Of a stretch of DNA of 64,000 nt, positions 55,158 through 63,420 are shown one piece after another. Each line of letters begins with the position of its first letter. Position 1 is the stretch's first letter. Both the position numbers and the translations under genes were made by a program. Origin of the DNA: Pseudomonas sp. PDM04 (GTDB lineage: Bacteria; Pseudomonadota; Gammaproteobacteria; Pseudomonadales; Pseudomonadaceae); NCBI RefSeq assembly GCF_014851765.1, contig NZ_JACVAI010000005.1, positions 372,001-436,000 of the forward strand. The letters are read 5' to 3'. The notes under the pieces were generated by a model. The model did not search any database. It was not told where the DNA came from and saw only the letters and a list, made by a program, of their open reading frames with translations.

Positions 55158-55179
55158 TGATAAACGATATTGTTTCTCA
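55158..55179 (-). promoter_or_regulatory. Fur-box-like dyad upstream of the iron-uptake operon
   Basis: 22-bp dyad with arms TGATAAACGAT and ATTGTTTCTCA, 18 of 22 positions symmetric. It shares A/T-rich GAxAA...TTxTC character with Fur sites and lies between the operon start and the tRNA-Leu genes, but the 19-mer match to the E. coli Fur consensus is only moderate. Confidence 0.5.
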
Positions 55180-55314
55180 AGTGCGCCTTGCGGGCTGGAG
55201 ACGCTTTTGGTAGGGCGTGAAGCTTGCCGGTTGGAGCGGCGGGTCGACGCTCGATTCTCGCCAGGGTCGTCAACCATGACGCGGGCTGTTCCGATGCCTG
55301 CGTTTGATGGGGGG

Positions 55315-55345
55315 CATCGCGAGCAGGCTTGCTCCCACAGTGGGG
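55315..55345. repeat. Single REP
   Basis: CATCGCGAGCAGGCTTGCTC followed by CCACAG; one arm only, in the gap between the iron operon and the tRNA genes. Confidence 0.75.
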
Positions 55346-55371
55346 CAGAAGTATTTCGGTGGCCAGAAATG

Positions 55372-55395
55372 CAAAAACCCGCTTTCGCGGGTTTC
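55372..55395 (-). terminator. Terminator of the downstream tRNA-Leu copy
   Basis: AAAAACCCGC / GCGGGTTT stem with loop TTTC, in the orientation of the tRNA genes. Confidence 0.8.
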
Positions 55396-55430
55396 TGAGA
55401 GATTCAGAATCGTGATCCTGAATCTGAAAT

Positions 55431-55517
55431 TGGTGCCCAGAAGAAGACTCGAACTTCCACGACCGTAAGGTCACCAGCACCTGAAGCTGGCGTGTCTACC
55501 AATTTCACCATCTGGGC
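55431..55517 (-). tRNA. tRNA-Leu (anticodon CAG), copy 1
   Basis: 87-nt class II tRNA read on the minus strand; the acceptor starts GCCCAGA and ends TCTGGGC + ACCA, with the 3' CCA encoded. The anticodon stem is CCAGC / GCTGG with loop TTCAGGT, giving CAG. The D-loop has GGTAGAC, the T-arm has GTTCGAGTC, and a long variable arm lies between, as for leucine. Its own promoter (TTTACA-N17-TATAGT) lies at 55553-55581. Confidence 0.96.
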
Positions 55518-55552
55518 ATTCATCTTCAGCGTTGCCGCTGTTGATGTGGCGC

Positions 55553-55581
55553 ACTATACGTAGCGCATTTTGATCTGTAAA
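55553..55581 (-). promoter_or_regulatory. Promoter of tRNA-Leu copy 1
   Basis: Read on the minus strand: TTTACA, 17-base spacer, TATAGT, ~35 bases before the tRNA start. Confidence 0.78.
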
Positions 55582-55620
55582 CCCCTGATTTGGTTTTAAT
55601 AAATCAAATGCTTAGAATGC

Positions 55621-55644
55621 AAAAACCCGCTTTCGCGGGTTTTT
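55621..55644 (-). terminator. Terminator of tRNA-Leu copy 2
   Basis: Same hairpin as at 55372 (AAAAACCCGC / GCGGGTTTTT, loop TTTC), between the two tRNA copies. Confidence 0.82.
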
Positions 55645-55683
55645 GTGTGAGTCCTGAAATTCATCTAATCTCAAGCTCGAAAT

Positions 55684-55770
55684 TGGTGCCCAGAAGAAGA
55701 CTCGAACTTCCACGACCGTAAGGTCACCAGCACCTGAAGCTGGCGTGTCTACCAATTTCACCATCTGGGC
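55684..55770 (-). tRNA. tRNA-Leu (anticodon CAG), copy 2
   Basis: The sequence is identical to copy 1 over 87 nt, 253 bp away, in the same orientation. Anticodon loop TTCAGGT again gives CAG; CCA is encoded. Confidence 0.96.
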
Positions 55771-55806
55771 AGCATCGGCAGCGCTAGTGCGTCGTCGATG
55801 GCGCGC

Positions 55807-55835
55807 ACTATACGGAGCGTCTTTTTAACTGTAAA
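55807..55835 (-). promoter_or_regulatory. Promoter of tRNA-Leu copy 2
   Basis: Minus-strand TTTACA, 17-base spacer, TATAGT, ~36 bases before the tRNA. It is nearly identical to the promoter of copy 1. Confidence 0.8.
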
Positions 55836-55996
55836 CCCCTGGCCTCAAAAAAACCTGAAAAATGTTACCGGCGGCATTCAAATCGGCTTTGTGGCGTCGA
55901 TAAAGGGCTTTAGATGGGCTGTCGCAGCCCGAAATTTCCCGTTTCATTGCGCCTATGCCAAACTAACCCGCATATAGACAAGGTGAAAACTCTCTA

Positions 55997-58624
55997 ATGG
56001 CCGATTGGCAGTCCCTCGATCCCGAGGCCGCTCGTGAAGCGGAAAAATATGAAAACCCTATTCCCAGCCGCGAACTGATCCTTCAGCACCTTGCTGATCG
56101 GGGTTCGCCTGCTAACCGCGAGCAGTTGGTCGAAGAGTTCGGTCTGACCACCGAAGATCAGATCGAGGCCCTGCGTCGCCGCCTTCGCGCCATGGAGCGC
56201 GATGCCCAACTCATTTATACCCGTCGTGGCACCTATGCGCCGGTGGACAAGCTCGACCTGATCCTGGGTCGCATCAGCGGTCACCGTGATGGCTTCGGCT
56301 TCCTGGTCCCGGACGACGGCAGTGACGATCTGTTCATGAGCCCGGCGCAAATGCGCCTGGTGTTCGATGGCGACCGCGCCCTGGCCCGCGTGTCCGGCCT
56401 GGATCGCCGCGGTCGTCGCGAAGGCATGATCGTCGAGGTGGTGTCCCGCGCTCACGAAACCATCGTGGGCCGTTACTTCGAAGAGGGCGGTATCGGCTTC
56501 GTGGTGGCGGACAATCCGAAAATCCAGCAGGAAGTGCTGGTGACTCCGGGTCGCAATGCCAACGCCGATATTGGCCAGTTCGTCGAAGTGAAGATCACTC
56601 ACTGGCCGACGCCGCGCTTCCAGCCGCAAGGCGACGTGATTGAAGTCGTGGGCAACTACATGGCGCCGGGCATGGAAATCGATGTCGCCCTGCGCACCTA
56701 CGATATTCCCCACGTCTGGCCTGATGCGGTACTCAAGGAAGCCGCCAAGCTCAAGCCGGAAGTCGAGGAGAAGGATAAGGAGAAGCGCATTGACCTGCGC
56801 CATCTGCCGTTCGTCACCATCGACGGCGAAGACGCCCGTGACTTCGACGATGCGGTCTACTGCGAAGCCCGTCCTGGCAAGCTGCGCCTGTTCTCCGGCG
56901 GTTGGAAGCTGTACGTGGCGATTGCCGACGTCTCCAGTTATGTGAAGCTCGGTTCGGCGCTGGACGCCGAAGCCCAGGTTCGCGGCAACTCGGTGTACTT
57001 CCCCGAGCGCGTGATCCCGATGCTGCCCGAGCAACTGTCCAACGGCCTGTGCTCGCTGAACCCGCTGGTCGATCGCCTGGCCATGGTCTGCGAGATGACC
57101 ATCTCCAAATCCGGCGAAATGACCGATTACTGCTTCTACGAAGCGGTCATTCACTCCCACGCACGCCTGACCTACAACAAGGTCAGTGCGATGCTCGAGA
57201 CGCCGAAAGCCACCGAAGCGCGCAAGCTGCGCGGCGAATACACCGACGTCGTCCCGCACCTCAAGCAACTGTATGCACTGTACAAGGTGCTGCTGGCGGC
57301 CCGTCATGTGCGCGGCGCGATCGATTTCGAAACGCAGGAAACCCGGATCATCTTCGGTTCCGAGCGCAAGATCGCCGAAATCCGCCCGACCGTGCGCAAC
57401 GATGCACACAAGCTGATCGAGGAGTGCATGCTGGCGGCCAACGTGGCCACCGCCGAATTCCTGAAAAAACACGAAATTCCGGCGTTGTACCGCGTTCACG
57501 ACGGCCCGCCGCCGGAACGCCTGGAAAAACTGCGCGCCTTCCTCGGTGAGCTGGGTCTGTCCCTGCACAAAGGCAAGGATGGCCCGTCGCCCAAGGATTA
57601 CCAGGCGCTGCTGGCGAGCATCAAGGACCGTCCGGATTTCCATCTGATCCAGACGGTCATGCTGCGCTCGTTGAGCCAGGCGGTGTACACCTCCGATAAC
57701 CAGGGCCACTTCGGCCTGAACTACGAGGCTTACACCCACTTCACTTCGCCGATCCGCCGCTACCCGGACCTGCTCACGCACCGGGCGATCCGCAGTGTGA
57801 TCCACTCGAAGATGAACACCCCGCACGTGCGCCGTGCCGGTGCGATGACCATTCCGAAGGCGCGCATCTATCCGTACGACGAGGCGGCGCTGGAGCAGCT
57901 TGGCGAGCAATGCTCGATGAGCGAGCGGCGCGCCGACGAAGCGACCCGCGATGTGGTGAACTGGCTCAAGTGCGAGTTCATGAAAGACCGCGTGGGCGAG
58001 TCGTTCCCGGGCGTGATCACCGCCGTGACCGGTTTCGGCCTGTTCGTCGAGCTGACCGATATCTACGTCGAAGGCCTGGTCCACGTCACGGCGCTGCCGG
58101 GCGATTACTACCACTTCGATCCTGTGCACCACCGCCTCGCCGGTGAGCGTACCGGGCGCAGTTTCCGCCTCGGCGATACCGTTGAAGTGCGCGTGATGCG
58201 CGTCGACCTCGACGAGCGCAAGATCGATTTCGAGATGGCTGAAAAGACCATCAGCGCGCCGATCGGTCGCAAGAAACGCGGAGCTGAAACCACCACGCCG
58301 GTGCCATCTTCCGCGAAAACGGCTGAGCCGGCTGCGGCGAAAACCGGTCGCCGTACCGCCAAGGAAAAGCCTGTCGAAGCCTACCGCTCAAGCGATGCCG
58401 CGGCGAAAAACGCCGAAGTGCGCAAAAGCCGGGAGCTGAAGAAGGCGCTGCTGACCGAGGCGAAAAACGGCGGTAAAGCGCCTGCCGGTGGCAAGGCCGG
58501 GCGTTCCGCGCCTGACAAGGCGCCTGCCGGCAAGCCCAGCAAACACCGTAAAGGCCCGCCCAAAGCGGGTTCCGCTCCAGCTGCCAAAAGCACCGGGGCG
58601 CGTAAACCGAAGGCCAAGTCATGA
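55997..58624 (+). CDS. rnr: Ribonuclease R
   Basis: Processive 3'-5' exoribonuclease able to degrade structured RNA; active in mRNA and rRNA quality control. 875 residues: an N-terminal winged-helix region (NPIPSRELILQHLAD), cold-shock OB folds, the RNB domain with catalytic Asp residues in VTIDGEDARDFDDAVY near residue 272, GNSVYFPERVIPMLP near 331, then an S1 domain (PGVITAVTGFGLFVEL near 670), and a long Lys/Ala-rich tail (~755-875) with low complexity. The tail helps RNA binding in related enzymes. It overlaps rlmB by 4 bp. Confidence 0.97.
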   Translation: MADWQSLDPEAAREAEKYENPIPSRELILQHLADRGSPANREQLVEEFGLTTEDQIEALRRRLRAMERDAQLIYTRRGTYAPVDKLDLILGRISGHRDGFGFLVPDDGSDDLFMSPAQMRLVFDGDRALARVSGLDRRGRREGMIVEVVSRAHETIVGRYFEEGGIGFVVADNPKIQQEVLVTPGRNANADIGQFVEVKITHWPTPRFQPQGDVIEVVGNYMAPGMEIDVALRTYDIPHVWPDAVLKEAAKLKPEVEEKDKEKRIDLRHLPFVTIDGEDARDFDDAVYCEARPGKLRLFSGGWKLYVAIADVSSYVKLGSALDAEAQVRGNSVYFPERVIPMLPEQLSNGLCSLNPLVDRLAMVCEMTISKSGEMTDYCFYEAVIHSHARLTYNKVSAMLETPKATEARKLRGEYTDVVPHLKQLYALYKVLLAARHVRGAIDFETQETRIIFGSERKIAEIRPTVRNDAHKLIEECMLAANVATAEFLKKHEIPALYRVHDGPPPERLEKLRAFLGELGLSLHKGKDGPSPKDYQALLASIKDRPDFHLIQTVMLRSLSQAVYTSDNQGHFGLNYEAYTHFTSPIRRYPDLLTHRAIRSVIHSKMNTPHVRRAGAMTIPKARIYPYDEAALEQLGEQCSMSERRADEATRDVVNWLKCEFMKDRVGESFPGVITAVTGFGLFVELTDIYVEGLVHVTALPGDYYHFDPVHHRLAGERTGRSFRLGDTVEVRVMRVDLDERKIDFEMAEKTISAPIGRKKRGAETTTPVPSSAKTAEPAAAKTGRRTAKEKPVEAYRSSDAAAKNAEVRKSRELKKALLTEAKNGGKAPAGGKAGRSAPDKAPAGKPSKHRKGPPKAGSAPAAKSTGARKPKAKS

Positions 58625-59388
58625 GTCAGTTGGAAAAAATCTACGGCGTACATGCCGTAGAAGCCTTGCTGCGTCACCACCCCAAGCGCGTCAAGCAGAT
58701 CTGGCTGGCGGAAGGCCGCAGTGAGCCGCGGTTGCAAAACCTGATCGCGCTCGCGGGTGAAAACCGTGTGCCGGTCGGCAATGCCGAGCGACGTGAGCTG
58801 GATGCCTGGGTCGAAGGCGTGCACCAGGGCGTGGTGGCCGAGGTGAGCCCGAGCCAGGTCTGGGGTGAAGCGATGCTCGACGAACTGCTCGATCGCACCG
58901 AGGGCGCGCCATTGCTGCTGGTGCTCGATGGCGTGACCGACCCGCACAACCTTGGCGCTTGCCTGCGTTCGGCCGATGCGGCCGGTGCGCTGGCGGTGAT
59001 CGTGCCGAAGGACAAGTCGGCCACGCTGACCCCGACAGTGCGCAAGGTCGCCTGCGGCGCGGCGGAAGTGATTCCATTGGTCGCCGTGACCAACCTGGCT
59101 CGCAGCCTGGAAAAGCTCAAACAGCGCGGCCTGTGGGTCGTGGGCACGGCCGGTGAGGCGGAACAGAGTCTGTACCAGCAGGACATGACCGGCCCGACCA
59201 TCCTGATCATGGGGGCGGAAGGCAGCGGCATGCGTCGCCTGACCCGTGACCTGTGCGATTACCTGGTGCACTTGCCGATGAGCGGCAGCGTCAGCAGCCT
59301 CAACGTTTCCGTGGCGACCGGCGTCTGCCTGTTCGAGGCGCAGCGCCAGCGTAGCGTCAAGGCGGCCGGATCCGCCAAGAAGTCGTAA
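58621..59388 (+). CDS. rlmB: 23S rRNA (Gm2251) methyltransferase RlmB
   Basis: SpoU-class 2'-O-methyltransferase of G2251 in the P loop. 255 residues. N-terminal L30e-like region (EKIYGVHAVEALLRHH), then the SPOUT motifs: DPHNLGACLRSADAAG near residue 110, IMGAEGSGMRRL near 198, and LNVSVATGVCLFEA near 225. ATG 58621 overlaps the rnr stop, as in E. coli where the pair is also adjacent. Confidence 0.96.
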   Translation: MSQLEKIYGVHAVEALLRHHPKRVKQIWLAEGRSEPRLQNLIALAGENRVPVGNAERRELDAWVEGVHQGVVAEVSPSQVWGEAMLDELLDRTEGAPLLLVLDGVTDPHNLGACLRSADAAGALAVIVPKDKSATLTPTVRKVACGAAEVIPLVAVTNLARSLEKLKQRGLWVVGTAGEAEQSLYQQDMTGPTILIMGAEGSGMRRLTRDLCDYLVHLPMSGSVSSLNVSVATGVCLFEAQRQRSVKAAGSAKKS

Positions 59389-59402
59389 GCCGGTAGTCAT
59401 AC

Positions 59403-59493
59403 CTGTGGGAGCGAGCCTGCTCGCGAAGGCGAAGTAACATTCAACATCAATGTTGAATGTTGGACCGCTTCGCGAGCAGGCTCGCTCCCACAC
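59403..59493. repeat. Inverted REPIN with palindromic core
   Basis: Arms in the opposite order to the other REPINs: GTGGGAGCGAGCCTGCTCGC first, then CGCGAGCAGGCTCGCTCCCA. Between them lies a perfect 11-bp palindrome (ACATTCAACAT / ATGTTGAATGT, loop CA) at 59437-59460. The whole element can form a ~91-nt hairpin. Confidence 0.85.
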
Positions 59494-59546
59494 TGTTTTT
59501 GTGTCCGGGAAAACATTGGTGATTGTTCAAATAATCACCAATTGCC

Positions 59547-59575
59547 TTGCACCTCTCCAGTCCCTTCTCTACAAT
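59547..59575 (+). promoter_or_regulatory. Sigma-70 promoter of the rpsF operon
   Basis: TTGCAC at 59547, 17-base spacer, TACAAT at 59570. It would give a ~110-nt leader before rpsF. Confidence 0.78.
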
Positions 59576-59582
59576 TGCGCCC

Positions 59583-59693
59583 CTTGCTGTGACGGCAGGC
59601 ACGCATGTGTCTCCCGCAAGCAAGTCCATAAGTGTCATTCACTCCTTGTCTGATCGCTTTTGAGCGGCAGGCTACAACCCGTAAGGAGCATTC
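59583..59693 (+). promoter_or_regulatory. rpsF 5' leader
   Basis: Long leader with a hairpin (CGCT-TTTG-AGCG at 59655-59666), the stretch CAACCCG and a strong AAGGAG site. Many bacteria regulate rpsF through a leader RNA bound by S6:S18 with a CCG element; this leader has CCCG just before the ribosome-binding site. The structural match was not computed. Confidence 0.35.
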
Positions 59694-60116
59694 ATGCGTC
59701 ATTACGAAATCATCTTTTTGGTCCACCCGGATCAAAGCGAGCAAGTCGGCGGCATGGTTGAGCGTTACACCAAGCTGATCGAAGAAGACGGCGGCAAAAT
59801 CCACCGTCTGGAAGATTGGGGCCGTCGTCAACTGGCCTACGCAATCAACAATGTTCACAAGGCTCACTACGTGATGCTGAACGTTGAGTGCACTGGCAAG
59901 GCCCTGGCCGAGCTGGAAGACAACTTCCGTTACAACGATGCAGTGATCCGTAACCTGGTCATCCGTCGCGACGAAGCCGTTACCGGCCAGTCCGAGATGC
60001 TCAAGGCTGAAGAAAACCGCAGTGAGCGCCGTGAGCGTCGCGACCGTCCTGAGCACTCCGACGCCGAAGGCGTTGACGGTGATGACAGCGACAACAGCGA
60101 TAACGCTGACGAGTAA
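59694..60116 (+). CDS. rpsF: 30S ribosomal protein S6
   Basis: Binds 16S rRNA with S18. 140 residues: MRHYEIIFLVHPDQSEQV start, KIHRLEDWGRRQLAYAI centre. The C-terminal ~35 residues form a mixed basic then acidic tail (SERRERRDRPEH, then DGDDSDNSDNADE), a feature of Pseudomonas S6. AAGGAG precedes the ATG. Confidence 0.98.
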   Translation: MRHYEIIFLVHPDQSEQVGGMVERYTKLIEEDGGKIHRLEDWGRRQLAYAINNVHKAHYVMLNVECTGKALAELEDNFRYNDAVIRNLVIRRDEAVTGQSEMLKAEENRSERRERRDRPEHSDAEGVDGDDSDNSDNADE

Positions 60117-60144
60117 TCCACGGACCTTTTGAGGAGCCTATTAC

Positions 60145-60375
60145 ATGGCACGTTTCTTCCGTCGTCGTAAATTCTGCCGCTTCACCGCTGAAGACGTGAA
60201 GGAGATCGATTACAAAGATCTCAACACTCTGAAAGCCTACGTATCCGAGACCGGCAAAATCGTTCCAAGCCGCATCACCGGTACCAAAGCTCGTTATCAG
60301 CGTCAGCTGGCCACCGCTATCAAGCGCGCCCGCTTCCTGGCCCTGCTGGCCTACACCGACAGCCACGGCCGCTGA
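60145..60375 (+). CDS. rpsR: 30S ribosomal protein S18
   Basis: 76 residues, full length. [20 protein letters not shown] and [21 protein letters not shown] are family signatures. 28 bp after rpsF; GAGGAG precedes the ATG. No priB gene lies between rpsF and rpsR, unlike E. coli. Confidence 0.98.
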
Positions 60376-60411
60376 GACCGGGCAGTCGACACGTAGCAAA
60401 GGATTGAAAGC

Positions 60412-61305
60412 ATGCGTGCCTTAGCTGAGTTCATCATGCGCGGCCGTATGCAGGCCACTCTCGTAGTGGCTGGATGTGCTGCATTGCCGTTGTTGTATTG
60501 GTTGGGTGCTGCCGCCGGATGCCTCGTGCTCCTGCGGCGCGGATTGCAGGACGCCCTGGGCGTTCTAGCTCTGGGACTGCTGCCGGCGTTGGTCTGGTGG
60601 CTTTATTCCGACGACCCACGGGCACTTCTGGTGCTGCTGGGGTCTTCGAGCCTTGCGTTGGTTTTGCGCGCAAGCGAATCCTGGATCCGCGTGCTGCTGG
60701 TCAGCATAGCGATGGGGGTGGTGTTTGCAGTGGTGCTGGGGACAGTTTTTGCTCCCCAAATCGAGATGCTGGCGCAGGCCTTGATAAAGGTCATGCCGTC
60801 GCTACTCGGTGATGTCTACCAGAAGTTGTCGGTGGATGAGCAAGCGCATTTTGCGTCCCTGATTGCACCGGTCCTGACCGGCCTGATTGCGGCCTTGTTG
60901 CAAATCGTCAGTGTGCTGAGCCTGCTTGTCGGGCGCTACTGGCAGGCGTTGTTGTACAACCCGGGTGGTTTTGGTCGCGAGTTTCGCACCATCCGGTTCC
61001 CGCTGGGGCTGGCGATGTTACTGCTGGCGTGCATGCTTCTGGGGCCGAACATCGGTCCGCAGATGGCCATGTTGACGCCGTTGTGCAGTGTACCGCTGGT
61101 GTTCGCCGGACTGGCCCTGATTCACGGGCTGGTGGCGCAAAAGCGACTGGCCAGGTTCTGGCTGGTGGGGTTGTACGTCACGTTGTTGCTGTTCATGCAG
61201 CTGATCTATCCGTTGCTGGTGGTCCTGGCCATCGTCGACAGCCTGATTGATTTTCGCGGTCGTCTGGCGCCGAAAGACGCCGATAACGCGAACGGTGAAG
61301 GTTAA
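60412..61305 (+). CDS. DUF2232-like membrane protein
   Basis: A 297-residue inner-membrane protein with about eight hydrophobic segments (VVAGCAALPLLYWLG, VLLVSIAMGVVFAVVLG, LGLAMLLLACMLLG, VGLYVTLLLFMQLIYPLLVVL). It fits the DUF2232-like proteins found between rpsR and rplI in pseudomonads; function is unknown. It lies in the ribosomal operon, 36 bp after rpsR and 21 bp before rplI, so it is translated with them. Confidence 0.72.
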   Translation: MRALAEFIMRGRMQATLVVAGCAALPLLYWLGAAAGCLVLLRRGLQDALGVLALGLLPALVWWLYSDDPRALLVLLGSSSLALVLRASESWIRVLLVSIAMGVVFAVVLGTVFAPQIEMLAQALIKVMPSLLGDVYQKLSVDEQAHFASLIAPVLTGLIAALLQIVSVLSLLVGRYWQALLYNPGGFGREFRTIRFPLGLAMLLLACMLLGPNIGPQMAMLTPLCSVPLVFAGLALIHGLVAQKRLARFWLVGLYVTLLLFMQLIYPLLVVLAIVDSLIDFRGRLAPKDADNANGEG

Positions 61306-61326
61306 AAGTTAAGAGGTTAATACCAA

Positions 61327-61773
61327 ATGGAACTGATCCTGCTGGAAAAAATCGCCAACCTGGGCAACCTGGGCGACAAAGTAAAGGTTAAGGCCGGCTA
61401 CGGTCGTAACTACCTGCTGCCTTTTGGCAAAGCCACCGCTGCGACCGCTGCCAACCTGGCTGCGTTCGAAGAGCGTCGCGCTGAGCTGGAAAAAGCTGCT
61501 GCAGACCGTAAGGCATCGGCTGAAAGCCGTGCTGCTCACCTGGCTGAGCTGGAAGTGACCATCACTGCCACTGCCGGTGACGAAGGCAAGCTGTTCGGTT
61601 CGATCGGCACCCACGACATCGCTGATGCACTGACCGCCTCTGGCGTTGAAGTGGCAAAAAGCGAAGTTCGTCTGCCGAACGGCACCATTCGCCAGGTTGG
61701 CGAATACGACGTAGCCGTGCACCTGCACGCCGAAGTCGAAGCGACCGTACGCGTTGTCGTGGTAGCCGCTTAA
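61327..61773 (+). CDS. rplI: 50S ribosomal protein L9
   Basis: 148 residues, full length. MELILLEKIANLGNLGDKVKVKAGYGRNYL is the family start (first 12 residues MELILLEKIANL), followed by a long helix and a C-terminal domain with GSIGTHDIADAL. AGAGGT lies upstream. The operon ends at the following terminator. Confidence 0.98.
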   Translation: MELILLEKIANLGNLGDKVKVKAGYGRNYLLPFGKATAATAANLAAFEERRAELEKAAADRKASAESRAAHLAELEVTITATAGDEGKLFGSIGTHDIADALTASGVEVAKSEVRLPNGTIRQVGEYDVAVHLHAEVEATVRVVVVAA

Positions 61774-61819
61774 GCAACACCTGATCGGCTGGCGGCTTGT
61801 CCGTCAGACGGTTAACATC

Positions 61820-61858
61820 GGGCACGATCCTGTTTACAGGTCGTGCCCTTTGTCTTTC
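61820..61858 (+). terminator. Terminator after rplI
   Basis: Stem GGGCACGA / TCGTGCCC with an internal CCTG/CAGG extension, then TTTGTCTTTC. It separates the ribosomal operon from dnaB. Confidence 0.82.
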
Positions 61859-61906
61859 TGGGAACTCCCGTTTTCAATCCTGCTTTTCCGACAAAACCAA
61901 GTGACC

Positions 61907-63304
61907 ATGAACGAAATCTCCGCTCCCGAGCAATACGATCTGCAAACCGCCGCGCTGAAGGTGCCGCCGCATTCCATCGAAGCCGAACAGGCTGTACTCG
62001 GTGGTCTGATGCTGGACAACAACGCCTGGGAGCGCGTGCTCGATCAAGTCTCCGACGGTGATTTCTATCGACATGACCACCGCCTGATTTTCCGCGCGAT
62101 TGCCAAGCTGGCCGACCAGAACTCGCCAATCGACGTCGTGACCCTTGCCGAGCAACTGGACAAGGAAGGTCAGACGTCCCAGGTCGGCGGCCTCGGATAC
62201 CTGGGTGAATTGGCGAAGAACACGCCGTCCGTCGCCAACATCAAGGCTTATGCGCAGATCGTTCGCCAGCGCGCGACCCTGCGTCAGCTGATCGGCATCA
62301 GCACCGAAATCGCCGACAGCGCCTTCAACCCGGAAGGTCGCACCGCCGAAGAGATTCTCGACGAAGCCGAACGGCAGATCTTCCAGATCGCCGAGGCCCG
62401 GCCGAAGACCGGCGGCCCGGTGGGTGTGAATGAGCTGCTGACCAAGGCGATCGATCGCATCGATACGCTGTTCAACACGGCCGACGCGATCACCGGCCTG
62501 TCCACCGGTTACACCGACCTCGATGAAAAGACCAGCGGTCTGCAACCGTCCGACCTGATCATCGTCGCCGGCCGTCCGTCCATGGGTAAAACCACCTTCG
62601 CGATGAACCTGGTGGAAAACGCAGTGCTGCGCAGCGACAAGGCCGTACTGGTTTACTCGCTGGAGATGCCAGGCGAATCGCTGATCATGCGTATGCTCTC
62701 GTCCCTGGGGCGTATCGATCAGACCAAGGTGCGTTCGGGCCAACTGGATGACGATGACTGGCCGCGCCTGACCTCGGCGGTCAACCTGCTCAATGATCGC
62801 AAGTTGTTCATCGACGACACCGCCGGCATCAGCCCCTCGGAAATGCGCGCCCGCACCCGACGCTTGGTGCGCGAGCACGGTGAAGTCGGTCTGATCATGA
62901 TCGACTACCTGCAACTGATGCAGATTCCGGGCTCCAGCGGCGATAACCGGACCAACGAAATTTCCGAGATCTCCCGTTCCCTGAAGGCCCTGGCCAAGGA
63001 ATTCAACTGCCCGGTGGTTGCGCTGTCCCAGCTCAACCGTTCCCTGGAGCAACGGCCGAACAAGCGTCCGGTGAACTCCGACTTGCGGGAATCCGGAGCG
63101 ATCGAGCAGGACGCCGACGTGATCATGTTCGTGTACCGCGACGAGGTGTATCACCCGGAAACCGAGCACAAGGGCATTGCCGAGATCATCATCGGCAAGC
63201 AGCGGAACGGTCCGATCGGTTTTATCCGGCTGGCGTTCATCGGCAAATACACACGCTTCGAGAACCTGGCGCCAGGTAGCTACAACTTCGATGACGATGA
63301 GTAA
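61907..63304 (+). CDS. dnaB: Replicative DNA helicase DnaB
   Basis: Hexameric 5'-3' replicative helicase. 465 residues: N-terminal primase-interacting domain (PPHSIEAEQAVLGGLMLDN), linker, RecA-like motor with Walker A GRPSMGKTTFAMN near residue 222 and Walker B LIMIDYLQLM near 330, and SQLNRSLEQRPNKRP plus DLRESGAIEQDADVI motifs. ATG 61907 gives MNEISAPEQYDLQ; the open frame back to 61850 overlaps the terminator. Confidence 0.98.
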   Translation: MNEISAPEQYDLQTAALKVPPHSIEAEQAVLGGLMLDNNAWERVLDQVSDGDFYRHDHRLIFRAIAKLADQNSPIDVVTLAEQLDKEGQTSQVGGLGYLGELAKNTPSVANIKAYAQIVRQRATLRQLIGISTEIADSAFNPEGRTAEEILDEAERQIFQIAEARPKTGGPVGVNELLTKAIDRIDTLFNTADAITGLSTGYTDLDEKTSGLQPSDLIIVAGRPSMGKTTFAMNLVENAVLRSDKAVLVYSLEMPGESLIMRMLSSLGRIDQTKVRSGQLDDDDWPRLTSAVNLLNDRKLFIDDTAGISPSEMRARTRRLVREHGEVGLIMIDYLQLMQIPGSSGDNRTNEISEISRSLKALAKEFNCPVVALSQLNRSLEQRPNKRPVNSDLRESGAIEQDADVIMFVYRDEVYHPETEHKGIAEIIIGKQRNGPIGFIRLAFIGKYTRFENLAPGSYNFDDDE

Positions 63305-63370
63305 GCTCTTCATCGCCTGACCCGGTCACGCAATTTCCGACCACAGTCGTCGGAATTGGTCAAAATTTGT

Positions 63371-63378
63371 GCTATATT
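63371..63378 (+). promoter_or_regulatory. Candidate extended -10 for the YgiQ-type gene
   Basis: GCTATATT with TG at 63369-63370 makes TGCTATATT, ~43 bases before the ATG. No clear -35. Confidence 0.4.
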
Positions 63379-63420
63379 CCGCGCCCGCGAAATTCCACGT
63401 AAGCCAAATCGGTCATCGTC

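Noticed and set aside
55431..55770. tRNA-Leu pair as an integration site for a mobile element
   Set aside because: No integrase gene, no partial tRNA repeat as an attR, and flanking genes are in conserved context.
55994..58132. 712-aa open frame antisense to rnr
   Set aside because: Shadow frame of a well-conserved gene; no ribosome-binding site or domain.
61874..63313. 479-aa open frame antisense to dnaB
   Set aside because: Shadow of dnaB with atypical composition.
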